Assembly: GCF_013912375.1 (NCBI RefSeq)
Contig: NZ_JACETV010000001.1
Coordinates: 1,426,001 to 1,490,000, forward strand
Source of the DNA: Emticicia sp. BO119
Lineage (GTDB): Bacteria > Bacteroidota > Bacteroidia > Cytophagales > Spirosomataceae
Direction of reading: 5' to 3'
DNA length: 64,000 nt
Shown: positions 45,001 through 52,342 of the stretch, piece by piece
Numbering within the stretch: position 1 is the first letter of the stretch
How the letters are laid out: each line of letters begins with the position of its first letter
Program-made: the position numbers and the translations under genes
The notes under the pieces: model-generated
The model's database searches: none
What the model was told of the DNA's origin: nothing
What the model saw: only the letters and a program-made list of their open reading frames with translations

Positions 45001-45137
45001 ATAATCACATTCGTTTCAAATTTCGGTAATAAGTTATAGTTCAATGTTTTATAACTGATAAAACCGAAGAGTATAAGAGTAACGAAAATTACTGTAATCA
45101 GTAATGGTCGTTTGATTGATAATTCTGTTATTGACAT
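42003..45137 (-). CDS. RND-family efflux transporter permease (AcrB/HAE1-like)
   Basis: 1044 residues, the usual length. Features are the N-terminal helix of SITELSIKRPLLITVIFVTL, the porter-domain TTYRGAASDEVESSVTKPLEE, and transmembrane segments from about 340. The conserved VVGILVDDSIVVLENIYRHLEMG carries the proton-relay Asp pair, and RLRPILMTTLAMIFGMLPIAL is near the C-terminus. The family exports drugs or lipophilic compounds using the proton gradient. It ends the operon TolC-like, HlyD-like, RND, 8 bp after the adaptor gene. The substrate is unknown. Confidence 0.95.
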   Translation of the reverse strand: MSITELSIKRPLLITVIFVTLILFGFISYKTLNYNLLPKFETNVIMVQTTYRGAASDEVESSVTKPLEEAVSSIEGVDMISSSSQEGLSLITVTLKSGFNVINAQQDAERKVNQIKSRLPEDINDPVVSRLSLDDMPIIKLSATSKIPQTELYDFIDLQVKPLLTNVAGVAQVNIIGGNEREIEVYLDNDKLQTYNISSAMVNQIIASSGVSYPAGSIKTDQSRFSLRLDAKLKKVEDIRNLIIRENANGSRILLKDVATVTDSQTEASTLNRINGKPAIGIQIMKQTDANAVKVSAGAKAALTKIKASYPSKDFNYEIASDQSIYTLASADAVMHDLYLAIFIVGIVMVLFLHSIRSSLFVLVAIPSAMIPTFILMWVFGFSLNLMTLMALSLVVGILVDDSIVVLENIYRHLEMGKNKREAALAGRDEIGFTAMAITLVDVVVFLPLALAGGLIGNILKEFSLVIVFSTLMSLFVSFTLTPLLASRWGKLEILKKNTLWGKLNLGFESIIDRIRDTYISVLKWSLGHKRYVFIGIILLFVATFTLLSKGFVGASFIGNADRGELSIQLDLAPETPLVQTNQAVAKVEKMLMERPEVTNVFSNVGTQASVIGNSSNSNLAEITVTLVDKHDRKISTDEFGQIMRDTISRIPGLSVNIQPISATGNAQAPITIAVKGTVMEDVVKAAAIVKQIVIKTPGTDYVKYSTKNPKTEIAINLDRDKMSKLGVGIPDVGSAVQLAFQGNNNTKYKDKGEEYGINIIFDKSDKQNIENVRNLTIRNNRGAIVKLTDFASISEMVGQSILERTDRLSSIKINSAAVGRPSGTITDDIKKELAKTKLPEGVIIDYLGDAKNQGDAFGSLGLAMGIGILLVYLIMIALYESVVYPFVVLFSIPVAMIGAILALALTMNSFTIFAILGLIMLLGLVCKNAILIVDFTNHLKSEGLSVKEALVEAGKERLRPILMTTLAMIFGMLPIALASGAGAETKNGMAWVIIGGLTSSMILTLILVPAVYMVIEGWRVKVNKLFNIGGKKKAKARIEVETV

Positions 45138-45145
45138 GGCTCTGA

Positions 45146-46207
45146 TTATTTATTAGGTGCGATTTGAATATTACTACCATCTACAATATTGATGATACCT
45201 TCAGTAATGATTTGTTCTCCTTCGTTCAAACCACTCAGAACCTCTACGTTTTCGCCTACTTCACGACCTAATACAATTTTACGTTGTACTGCTTTGCCTC
45301 CTTCTGCTACAAATACGTAAGGATTTTTCATGCCATCGCCTAAAGCCTTTTTAGGAATCTGTAAAGCATTGGCATTTTTGTTCAGGTTAAATTCAACTTT
45401 CACATAGGTACCTGCTTTCAATGCTGCATTACCATTAGCTAATAAAATATCTACTTTATAATTATGGTTGTCGTCACCTTGTGGGCTGATATAAATGATG
45501 CGTCCGCTGAAAGTTTTAGTCGGATATACATCTGCTGTAATGCTTGCTGATTGGCCCAATTTCAATTCATATACATCTTTTTCATTTACAAACACCACTG
45601 TTTTTAGCTGATTCACATCTACAATAGAAGCAATAGGCGTTCCGATATTCGCATATTCCCCGGCAGTTAATTTTTTGTCAGTTATCACACCGCTGATAGG
45701 TGAAATAATTTTGCCATCAGCGATTTGTTGTTTCAATTGTTCTGCCTGAATCTTATTATTTTCATAATTGAATTTGGCATCAGTAACTGCAGTCTCATTA
45801 ATCGCATTTCCGGCTAACAATTCTTTATTACGCTCGTAATCTGTTTTTGCTTTGTTAATAGTTAACTCAGTCGATTGCAGACTGATTTGTTTTACTTTCG
45901 TATCAACAGTACCAATCACCTGGCCTTTGGCTACTCTTGTTCCTAATTCAATGTTCAATGTTTCAATTCTTCCTTGGGTACTTGCTGTTACAACGGCCTT
46001 TTCTTTAGGCTCTAAAACCGCAGGTAAGTTCAGGTTACCGCTAATTGGAAGCAAGGCCACTTTCGTTGTAGATACATAAATGGCTACCTGACTACGGTCA
46101 ACTACTTTTTTACTCTCGTCAATTTTCTTTTTATTGGCTACCAGTTTGAAAGATATGGCACCAATTACGCCGATAATAATAGCTATTGTGATGATTCTTG
46201 TTTTCAT
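45146..46207 (-). CDS. RND efflux periplasmic adaptor (HlyD/AcrA-like)
   Basis: 353 residues. An N-terminal membrane anchor (IITIAIIIGVIGAISFKLV) is followed by the lipoyl halves (VTASTQGRIETLNIELGTRVAKGQVIGTVD; ISPISGVITDKKLTAGEYANIG), a hairpin coiled coil (about 115-165) and the beta-barrel (VYPTKTFSGRIIYISPQG). A membrane-proximal domain (GREVGENVEVLSGLNEGEQII) completes it. It connects the inner-membrane pump to the outer-membrane channel. It follows the channel gene by 52 bp and precedes the pump by 8 bp. Confidence 0.94.
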   Translation of the reverse strand: MKTRIITIAIIIGVIGAISFKLVANKKKIDESKKVVDRSQVAIYVSTTKVALLPISGNLNLPAVLEPKEKAVVTASTQGRIETLNIELGTRVAKGQVIGTVDTKVKQISLQSTELTINKAKTDYERNKELLAGNAINETAVTDAKFNYENNKIQAEQLKQQIADGKIISPISGVITDKKLTAGEYANIGTPIASIVDVNQLKTVVFVNEKDVYELKLGQSASITADVYPTKTFSGRIIYISPQGDDNHNYKVDILLANGNAALKAGTYVKVEFNLNKNANALQIPKKALGDGMKNPYVFVAEGGKAVQRKIVLGREVGENVEVLSGLNEGEQIITEGIINIVDGSNIQIAPNK

Positions 46208-46259
46208 TTTTTTGTATATTAAAAAGCTTTGTAGCCCATGATTTAAATGATGTAATTAC

Positions 46260-47609
46260 TTATTTTAATTGATTGACATAAGTTGACAGATTCCCTTGCG
46301 ATTTCTCTAAGTCAACTCTTGCTGTTAAAAAATTTAATAATGATGAAATGTAATTGCTTTGTGCTTCTTTATATGAGTAATCTGAATTAAGAAAATCGGT
46401 CAACGAAGCAGTACCTTTCTGATACTGTAAACTGGTATTTTTCAATATATCAGCCGCCAGATCAAGGTTTTGTTTGTTATCGTTCATGCTTGTAAATGAG
46501 CGGAACAAAGCTGTATTGGCATTCTGGTATTGCAATTCGTAGTTTCGCTCGCTCAACTTTAGGTTTTCCTGCGCATTCAATAACGTTAACTTGCTTTGCG
46601 ATAACTGGCTTTTCTTTCTATTACCATCAAAAATCGGTATGTTCAGTTTCAAACCTATAGAAGAGTAATCAAACCAATTGCCAAATGATTTCCCGAATTC
46701 GTTACCAAACGTTTGAGCTCCGTACCTGGCGTAACCTGCCAGAGTAGGGTAGAAGGCAAATTTTCTACGTTCTACATCTAATTGTTGTAAAGCAATATTA
46801 TTTGATTGAATCTTGAAATCAAGAAGATTTTTAGTGTCAAGCTGATTGCCAACAGGCATACTCACTTGCATTGAATAATCTAATGAATCATTGATAGCAA
46901 TGTTATGTGTTAACTCCATGCCCATGGCATATTTCAACTTATTCAAAGCCAATTCTCTATTAGTTTTTAGAAGCGACAGTTGAGACTTGATATTGTTCTG
47001 GCTTACTTTCATACGGTCGTAGTCTATCTTTTTAGCTACACCCTTTTCGTATTGCAATTGTAAGATTCTCAGCAACTCGTCATATTTTTTTTCGTTCTCT
47101 ACCAATAGCTTTTCTTGCTCATTATAAGTAAGTATCTGGTAATAAGCTGTAATTGTGTTGTAAACAATGTTTTCATTGTTTTGCAATAACTTCAAATCAG
47201 CAATTAGTGTATTTACTTTATTCGCTTCTTTCGCTACTGTAATACTTCTGTCGAATAGAACCTGGTCTACCTGAGCTGTTAAGTTGGTATTATATTGATT
47301 ACCAAACTGAATCCTGATTTCTTCCTTGCTGAAAGCCCCTGCCGGAATTACCGATACCTGACGTTTCAGGTTGTCATCAAAAGTTCCTGTTCCATTTACT
47401 TGGGGTAAATAACCCGCTAAAGCTTCGGTCTTTTTCTCTTTTGCAATCAATACCTCATTTTTATAGATTGTACTGCTCGGATTGTTCTTTAAACTATAAG
47501 CAATACTCTCTTTTAAGCTAAATAAGATAGGTTTCGATTCTTGTGCTTGTGTGATAACCGATACCATCATCAGGAGTATTGCTATCGGTAATGCTTTTAC
47601 TTTTTTCAT
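46260..47609 (-). CDS. TolC-family outer-membrane efflux channel
   Basis: 449 residues with a signal peptide (ending near ITQAQ). Two repeated OEP domains show the TolC pattern: LKESIAYSLKNNPSSTIYKNEV, GYLPQVNGTGTFDD, long helical hairpins (LLQNNENIVYNTITAYYQIL), and the second repeat SSIGLKLNIPIFDGNRKKSQ with YQKGTASLTDFLNSDYSYKEAQSNY. It is the first gene of the efflux operon. An operator candidate for the upstream MarR/GbsR-type regulator lies 36-59 bp before its start. Confidence 0.94.
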   Translation of the reverse strand: MKKVKALPIAILLMMVSVITQAQESKPILFSLKESIAYSLKNNPSSTIYKNEVLIAKEKKTEALAGYLPQVNGTGTFDDNLKRQVSVIPAGAFSKEEIRIQFGNQYNTNLTAQVDQVLFDRSITVAKEANKVNTLIADLKLLQNNENIVYNTITAYYQILTYNEQEKLLVENEKKYDELLRILQLQYEKGVAKKIDYDRMKVSQNNIKSQLSLLKTNRELALNKLKYAMGMELTHNIAINDSLDYSMQVSMPVGNQLDTKNLLDFKIQSNNIALQQLDVERRKFAFYPTLAGYARYGAQTFGNEFGKSFGNWFDYSSIGLKLNIPIFDGNRKKSQLSQSKLTLLNAQENLKLSERNYELQYQNANTALFRSFTSMNDNKQNLDLAADILKNTSLQYQKGTASLTDFLNSDYSYKEAQSNYISSLLNFLTARVDLEKSQGNLSTYVNQLK

Positions 47610-47644
47610 TATTTTGTACTATATTGAGATTTAATTTAATTTTT

Positions 47645-47668
47645 TTAGTTCTGAATTAAAAGAACCAA
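47645..47668 (-). promoter_or_regulatory. Operator candidate upstream of the efflux operon
   Basis: On the minus strand it reads TTGGTTCT-N8-AGAACTAA. The same two 8-bp arms with the same 8-bp spacing occur at 48192-48215 before the regulator gene, in the opposite orientation. It lies 35 bp upstream of the channel start codon. Confidence 0.7.
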
Positions 47669-47684
47669 TTAATGCAAAAAAAAA

Positions 47685-48161
47685 TTACTTTTTAGATAGT
47701 TCCCATTTCTTAAAAAGAACCGGAATTTCTCTGTTCATAAATTCCATAAAGTTGATAAACTCTTCAAGCCCTTGATTAAAGTCTTTGGTTGAATGAGGTC
47801 TCTGTTCAAGCACTTCACGCATAGTTTTATGCACTTTGTCAAATTCAAGGAACTTAGTCTTCATATTTTCTTTCCAGTCTGATAAATTACTTTTAAAATA
47901 ACGTTTTCTATCTCCTGGCTTCGTAATGTATTCGATTCTTTCCATTGAAAGTAATAAATTCAAGGCATTGCTGGTAGCACTTTTACTTAAATTCAATAGC
48001 TCACGGATTTCATCGAAGGTCAATTCCAATTTATCTGATACTAACAATAAAGCTGCTATTCTCGCTGAAGCCGGTTGTAAACCATTTTCGAAAATCAAAC
48101 CGAGTTTTTCGATCAGGGCTAATTGTTTATCGTTTAATTTTATACTGTCCATTGTTGTCAT
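47685..48161 (-). CDS. MarR/GbsR-type transcriptional regulator
   Basis: 158 residues; a second ATG at 48152 is an alternative start. A winged helix at about 40-105 (PASARIAALLLVSDKLELTF, IRELLNLSKSATSNALNLLLSMERIEYITKPGDRKRYF) is followed by a long helical C-terminus (FLEFDKVHKTMREVLEQR, FNQGLEEFINFMEFMNREIPV). This is the GbsR-like branch of MarR proteins. It lies 76 bp upstream of the efflux operon on the same strand. Matching inverted repeats before both transcription units point to autoregulation and control of efflux; repression is inferred from the overlap with its promoter. Confidence 0.9.
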   Translation of the reverse strand: MTTMDSIKLNDKQLALIEKLGLIFENGLQPASARIAALLLVSDKLELTFDEIRELLNLSKSATSNALNLLLSMERIEYITKPGDRKRYFKSNLSDWKENMKTKFLEFDKVHKTMREVLEQRPHSTKDFNQGLEEFINFMEFMNREIPVLFKKWELSKK

Positions 48162-48173
48162 TTAATAACGATG

Positions 48174-48204
48174 CAAATGTAAATAGTTTTTTTGGTTCTG
48201 CAAT
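48174..48204 (-). promoter_or_regulatory. Promoter of the MarR/GbsR regulator gene
   Basis: On the minus strand TTG (48203-48201) and TACATTTG (48181-48174) are separated by 19 bp, a good -33/-7 match. The TTG is inside the spacer of the operator candidate 48192-48215, so a bound regulator would block it. Confidence 0.65.
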
Positions 48205-48215
48205 AAGAGAACTAA
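48192..48215 (+). promoter_or_regulatory. Operator candidate overlapping the regulator promoter
   Basis: Plus-strand TTGGTTCT-N8-AGAACTAA, identical in both arms and in spacing to the site at 47645-47668 (minus strand). It covers the -33 element of the regulator's promoter and ends 54 bp upstream of its start codon. Confidence 0.7.
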
Positions 48216-48331
48216 ATATTTTTAAAAATAGTTTATTTTATCAGAGAATTTCTGGTAATAGTACAATTTTCAGTAATAAGAATAAGAAAGATAAGATAGG
48301 AGCTGATTAAAATGGAGGAGATTTAGCTTAC

Positions 48332-49207
48332 TTAAATACTCTTCTTGCGAAAGTCTTCAGGGGTAATATGCTCATATTTCTTGAAAAACTTAGTGAAATA
48401 GGAGTTATCACTAAAATTTAAGTCGTATGAAATTTCAGAAATGCTTAGATTTTGATTCACTAACATTCTTTTGGCTTCTAATAAAACCCTGTTACGGATT
48501 ACTTCACCTGCTGTACTACCCAGATGTTCTTTACATAAAGCATTCAAATGATTAGGAGTGATATACAGCAATTCAGCATAATCCATAGGTCGTTTCAAGC
48601 TGATATAATGCTTCTCAACCAGTTTCTGGAAATTTTTGAGTAAGGTATAATTGAAGAAAGGTATAGTTGAGGGCTTGTTGGTATGCGTATATTTATCAAT
48701 TTCTAAAAATGCCTGAAGGAGCAATACCCTTACAATATCCCAACGGAAAGTATTATTTTGGGTAGAGTGTTGCATAATCTCTTCAAAAATCCGGGTAATC
48801 TTTCCTTCTAATTCTTCCGGTAGATTAATAACTCCATTCTCAGCGATGCCATTGAAAAATGAGAAAGTTTCGAGATAATCAGGTCTTAGCAGAAAAGATT
48901 GAAAAAAGGAGGTAGAGAAGTTTATAACATATCCATCAACTTCTCCATCAAAATTCCAGCTATGAACCTGGCCTGGAACCATAAAATAAATCTGGTAAGG
49001 TTGCACCGGAAAGCTGCTAAAATCGATGGTATGGCTTCCGCCTCCTTTGGTAAATAATAACAAATGGTAAAAAGTATGTCTATGAGCCTTGCGGAGATTC
49101 TGGTGCACTTTCAGATATTCAGCAAAACGACTCACCAATATATCATCATCTCTGAAATCTGTCAGATTACTTATATCGACTATCGGAATATAATTTGCTG
49201 GACTCAT
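48332..49207 (-). CDS. AraC-family transcriptional regulator
   Basis: 291 residues from ATG 49207; a TTG two codons upstream is less likely. The N-terminal cupin-like domain includes KAHRHTFYHLLLFTKGGGSHTID and QIYFMVPGQVHSW. The C-terminal HTH_18 domain has YAELLYITPNHLNALCKEHLG and LSISEISYDLNFSDNSYFTKFFKKYEHITPEDFR. It starts 11 bp after the end of the DUF983 gene, which may be in the same transcript. The target genes are unknown; the adjacent efflux operon has its own regulator. Confidence 0.93.
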   Translation of the reverse strand: MSPANYIPIVDISNLTDFRDDDILVSRFAEYLKVHQNLRKAHRHTFYHLLLFTKGGGSHTIDFSSFPVQPYQIYFMVPGQVHSWNFDGEVDGYVINFSTSFFQSFLLRPDYLETFSFFNGIAENGVINLPEELEGKITRIFEEIMQHSTQNNTFRWDIVRVLLLQAFLEIDKYTHTNKPSTIPFFNYTLLKNFQKLVEKHYISLKRPMDYAELLYITPNHLNALCKEHLGSTAGEVIRNRVLLEAKRMLVNQNLSISEISYDLNFSDNSYFTKFFKKYEHITPEDFRKKSI

Positions 49208-49218
49208 AGACAACTATA

Positions 49219-49608
49219 TTAATGAACAGCATGTTCATGTTTATATTTAGGTTTATAGTCATTAAAAAACTGCAACCATAATGACCGTGAGAAACGGAAA
49301 AATACAGGAAACAAGATAACTGTCAATAATAAATAGCCTCCTAAATATATTCTCCAATCTATCAGATTCTCGAAATAAAGATAATAAGCTACTGTGGCAA
49401 TCGCAAAAAGTGCCACATTGAACGCATAGCTAATAAACATAGAACCATAGAAAAAACCAACTTCTTTTTCATATTTTAGATGACACTCGGGACAATGTTT
49501 GTGCATGGCTGTCATTTTGCCTAATACAAATGGATTTTTGGTTTCGAATATATCACCCTCCTGGCAACGAGGGCATTTCATCTTTATAGCGGCTTCAACT
49601 TTGTTCAT
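49219..49608 (-). CDS. DUF983 membrane protein with zinc ribbon
   Basis: 129 residues. Two CxxC pairs, Cys12/Cys15 (MKCPRCQEGDIF) and Cys38/Cys41 (HCPECHLKYE), form a treble-clef-like zinc ribbon. Two transmembrane segments follow (FISYAFNVALFAIATVAYYLYF; WRIYLGGYLLLTVILFPVFF). This is the DUF983 pattern; the family has no settled function. It precedes the AraC gene by 11 bp. Confidence 0.9.
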   Translation of the reverse strand: MNKVEAAIKMKCPRCQEGDIFETKNPFVLGKMTAMHKHCPECHLKYEKEVGFFYGSMFISYAFNVALFAIATVAYYLYFENLIDWRIYLGGYLLLTVILFPVFFRFSRSLWLQFFNDYKPKYKHEHAVH

Positions 49609-49772
49609 GATTGTATTTGTTTAATGATACAAAAGTATAGCCCGGCGACTTTAAACTCTGGTAGCAAATATAGAATCTATGGTACTAATTACTGATTGAG
49701 GTATTTTTAAGAAAAATCCCGTCAAAAACAATATACCTATTGCACCTGACGGGATCTTTATTTTATAACTAA

Positions 49773-51491
49773 TTACAAATTCCCTTTCTTAAATTCTTTC
49801 ACCGCATAATCTGCCGCACGAGCAGTGATAGCCATGAAAGTAAGGGATGGGTTTTGTGTTGAGTTTGAAGTCATACAAGCTCCATCGGTTACGAATACGT
49901 TTTTGCAATGATGCATGGCATTCCACTTATTAAGCAAAGATGTTTTCGGGTCATTCCCCATACGAACTCCTCCCATTTCATGAATATCAAGACCTGGAGC
50001 CTTCTTTGGATTATCATGTGTCTGAATGTTCTTAAAACCAGACAAAGTCAACATTTCAGTCATTTGCTCGTGGAAGTCCTTAATCATTTTTTCATCGTTA
50101 TCGTCATAAGCAACCGATGTTCTGATTAACGGAATACCCCAGGGATCTTTCTGGTCTTTATCTAATGTGACAAAATTGCTTTCCTTCGGAATCGTTTCGC
50201 CCATCATATGTGAGCCTACACGCCAGTTACCATATTTTCTATCAAATAGACTGGTTTTCAATTCTTCTCCAATCCCATTGTTGTCGGTATAATTCATACG
50301 GCTACCACTGAATCCGGCTGCATAACCACGTAAGAAATCTGTTTCTTGTTTGGCCAAGTTACGGAAACGCGGAATATAACTGCCATTCGGACGAATACCC
50401 TCTGTTTTGCTATCAAGCAATCCTTCATATTCTGCCGAAATAGTAGTACGGAAGTTATGGAAGGCAATATATTTACCCAATAAACCACTATCATTGCCTA
50501 ATCCATTCGGGAAACGGCTGGAAATTGAGTTCAATAAAATCAGGTTGGTATTAATTGTTGCTGCATTTACAAAAATGACTCTTGCATAGTACTCAGTCAT
50601 TTGTTTGGTATGTGCGTCAATCACTCTCACCCCAGTTGCTTTGTTTTTCTTTTCATCAAAGATGATAGAATGGACAACTGAATCAGGTTTCAAGGTCAAT
50701 TTACCTGTTTTAGCTGCCCAGGGTAGGGTAGAGGAGTTACTACTGAAATACCCTCCATAAGGACAACCCCTCTGACAAAGCGAGCGATTCTGACATTGCC
50801 CACGGCCTTGTTGCGTATGAATTGGCTGAGGTTTAGTCAAATGGGCACATCGACCAATGATAACGGGACGAGCTCCTTTATAATGCTTGGCCATTTCATT
50901 GGTAAAATGTTTTTCGACACAAGATTGCTCGTGTGGTGGCAAAAACTCACCATCAGGCAATTGTGGCAAGCCATCTTTATTACCTGAGATTCCGGCAAAT
51001 CTTTCTACATAGCTATACCAAGGGGCAATATCTGCATAGCGGATAGGCCAGTCTATAGCAAAACCATCACGTGCAGGACCTGTAAAATCATAATCCGACC
51101 AGCGCTGTGTACCTCTGGCCCACATCAATGATTTTCCACCTACCTGATACCCACGTATCCAGTCGAATGGTTTGTCTTGTATATAAGGGTGTTCATTATC
51201 TTTTACGAAAAAGTGTGCAGCGTCTTCGTTGAATGCATAACAACGGCTGGCGATTGGATTGGCATCTCTCAGAGCCTTCGGGATTTGTCCAAGATGCTCA
51301 AATTCCCACGGTTGCATCATGGTAGTTGGGTAGTCAGTTACGTGTCGTACATCACGACCACGTTCTAAAACAAGGGTACGAAGCCCTTTACCTGTTAATT
51401 CTTTGGCCGACCAGCCTCCGCTTATACCGGAGCCAATCACAATTGCGTCAAAGGTCCGTTCTTTGACAGAATCTATATTTAAAAATGACAT
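49773..51491 (-). CDS. GMC-family FAD oxidoreductase (dehydrogenase large subunit)
   Basis: 572 residues from ATG 51491, which puts the FAD site (FDAIVIGSGISGG, Gly20-Gly22-Gly25) at the usual distance from the start; a start at 51602 would add 37 unrelated residues. A cysteine-rich insertion (QCQNRSLCQRGCPYGG) is typical of gluconate-2-dehydrogenase-like GMC enzymes. The C-terminal active-site His lies in HEMGGVRMGNDP and the Asn in QNPSLTFMAITARAAD. The family oxidises sugars or alcohols. The preceding gene is its Tat-exported small subunit, which suggests periplasmic export as a complex, since the large subunit lacks a signal. No cytochrome subunit is nearby. Confidence 0.93.
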   Translation of the reverse strand: MSFLNIDSVKERTFDAIVIGSGISGGWSAKELTGKGLRTLVLERGRDVRHVTDYPTTMMQPWEFEHLGQIPKALRDANPIASRCYAFNEDAAHFFVKDNEHPYIQDKPFDWIRGYQVGGKSLMWARGTQRWSDYDFTGPARDGFAIDWPIRYADIAPWYSYVERFAGISGNKDGLPQLPDGEFLPPHEQSCVEKHFTNEMAKHYKGARPVIIGRCAHLTKPQPIHTQQGRGQCQNRSLCQRGCPYGGYFSSNSSTLPWAAKTGKLTLKPDSVVHSIIFDEKKNKATGVRVIDAHTKQMTEYYARVIFVNAATINTNLILLNSISSRFPNGLGNDSGLLGKYIAFHNFRTTISAEYEGLLDSKTEGIRPNGSYIPRFRNLAKQETDFLRGYAAGFSGSRMNYTDNNGIGEELKTSLFDRKYGNWRVGSHMMGETIPKESNFVTLDKDQKDPWGIPLIRTSVAYDDNDEKMIKDFHEQMTEMLTLSGFKNIQTHDNPKKAPGLDIHEMGGVRMGNDPKTSLLNKWNAMHHCKNVFVTDGACMTSNSTQNPSLTFMAITARAADYAVKEFKKGNL

Positions 51492-51620
51492 AATAGCTTT
51501 AAATAGAGTATTGTAATTAAATAGATGAGTGCTTCCGAAATCGGAATTAAGAGTATGTTTAAAGTTTATTTTTCGACCTCTAAAGTCATCTTTTTTTACC
51601 ATACTTTGTTGTATTTTTTC

Positions 51621-51641
51621 GATGTAGCTGCTGGCTACATC
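51621..51641. repeat. 8-bp hairpin in the leader of the GMC gene
   Basis: GATGTAGC and GCTACATC form a perfect stem with loop TGCTG in the 219-bp gap between the small subunit and the GMC gene. Purpose unknown; it could be a processing or attenuation hairpin. Confidence 0.4.
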
Positions 51642-51710
51642 TGCAAAATACGCCTCGTCTACTAAAAAAATCTGTACTTTTCGGTCAGAAAAACAAAATT
51701 TAAATATACT

Positions 51711-52229
51711 CTAAGCTTTTACAGGCACGCAACCATGATAAAAACCTGGAGCCATGTTAAACTTCAGGACATTAGTCATGTAGAATTCAGAGTTAGTGTA
51801 TCCCTGAATGGTCAAGCGTTTAATCATATTAGCAAATTGCTTCGAAGTGCTATCTGAAGAGTCAAGCATTTTGTTGATCAGAGCTTTCTTTTGAGTGGCA
51901 TCTAACGCTAAAAAAGATTTCTGATAAGTTTGTTGTGCCAATTCTTCAGTCTTTTTTAGGCCATCTTTGAAAGTCTTTTGCTGAGATTCGCCATAGCAAT
52001 CGTTAATCATTCGCATGGCAAATTGATGAATTTTCAAAGATTTTGCTCCCGGAGTAGCGTTCTCTGGAATGATGGTTTCGACGATTTCGCCTAATAGTTC
52101 TTCATCATTGTAGGATAGGTTGGAGATTTTACCGATAGAATCCGGTGTCCAGTTTGTCGCCCATGAAGGTAAAGCTACCAAACTCCCGAATGCTACTGAT
52201 AAATTTTTAATTGCATTGCGCCTTTGCAT
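51711..52229 (-). CDS. Gluconate 2-dehydrogenase subunit 3-family protein, Tat signal
   Basis: 172 residues from ATG 52229, giving MQRRNAIKNLSVAFGSLVALPSWA, a twin-arginine signal; the upstream ATG at 52262 adds 11 residues. The remainder is the helical small-subunit fold (LLGEIVETIIPENATPGAKSL, FAMRMINDCYGESQQKTFKDG, GFYHGCVP). Such subunits carry the large GMC subunit across the membrane and bind it. It precedes the GMC gene by 219 bp on the same strand, with a hairpin between. Confidence 0.9.
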   Translation of the reverse strand: MQRRNAIKNLSVAFGSLVALPSWATNWTPDSIGKISNLSYNDEELLGEIVETIIPENATPGAKSLKIHQFAMRMINDCYGESQQKTFKDGLKKTEELAQQTYQKSFLALDATQKKALINKMLDSSDSTSKQFANMIKRLTIQGYTNSEFYMTNVLKFNMAPGFYHGCVPVKA

Positions 52230-52299
52230 AATTATTTTAATATTTAATAGTCGTAAAACCATACAAACTTAAATATTAAAACTTAAAATGCCGATGCTT

Positions 52300-52331
52300 T
52301 ATTATGATAATTTTGATGAATTATCATAATA
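52300..52331. terminator. 13-bp hairpin after the DEAD-box gene
   Basis: TATTATGATAATT (52300-52312) and AATTATCATAATA (52319-52331) pair perfectly with a 6-nt loop, 11 bp downstream of the helicase stop (minus strand). A T-run is lacking, so termination is inferred from position. Confidence 0.45.
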
Positions 52332-52342
52332 GTAAGAAATAC

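Noticed and set aside
51492-51602. Upstream extension of the GMC oxidoreductase start
   Set aside because: The 37 added residues are not signal-like and are not typical of the family; ATG 51491 sets the FAD motif at residue 20.
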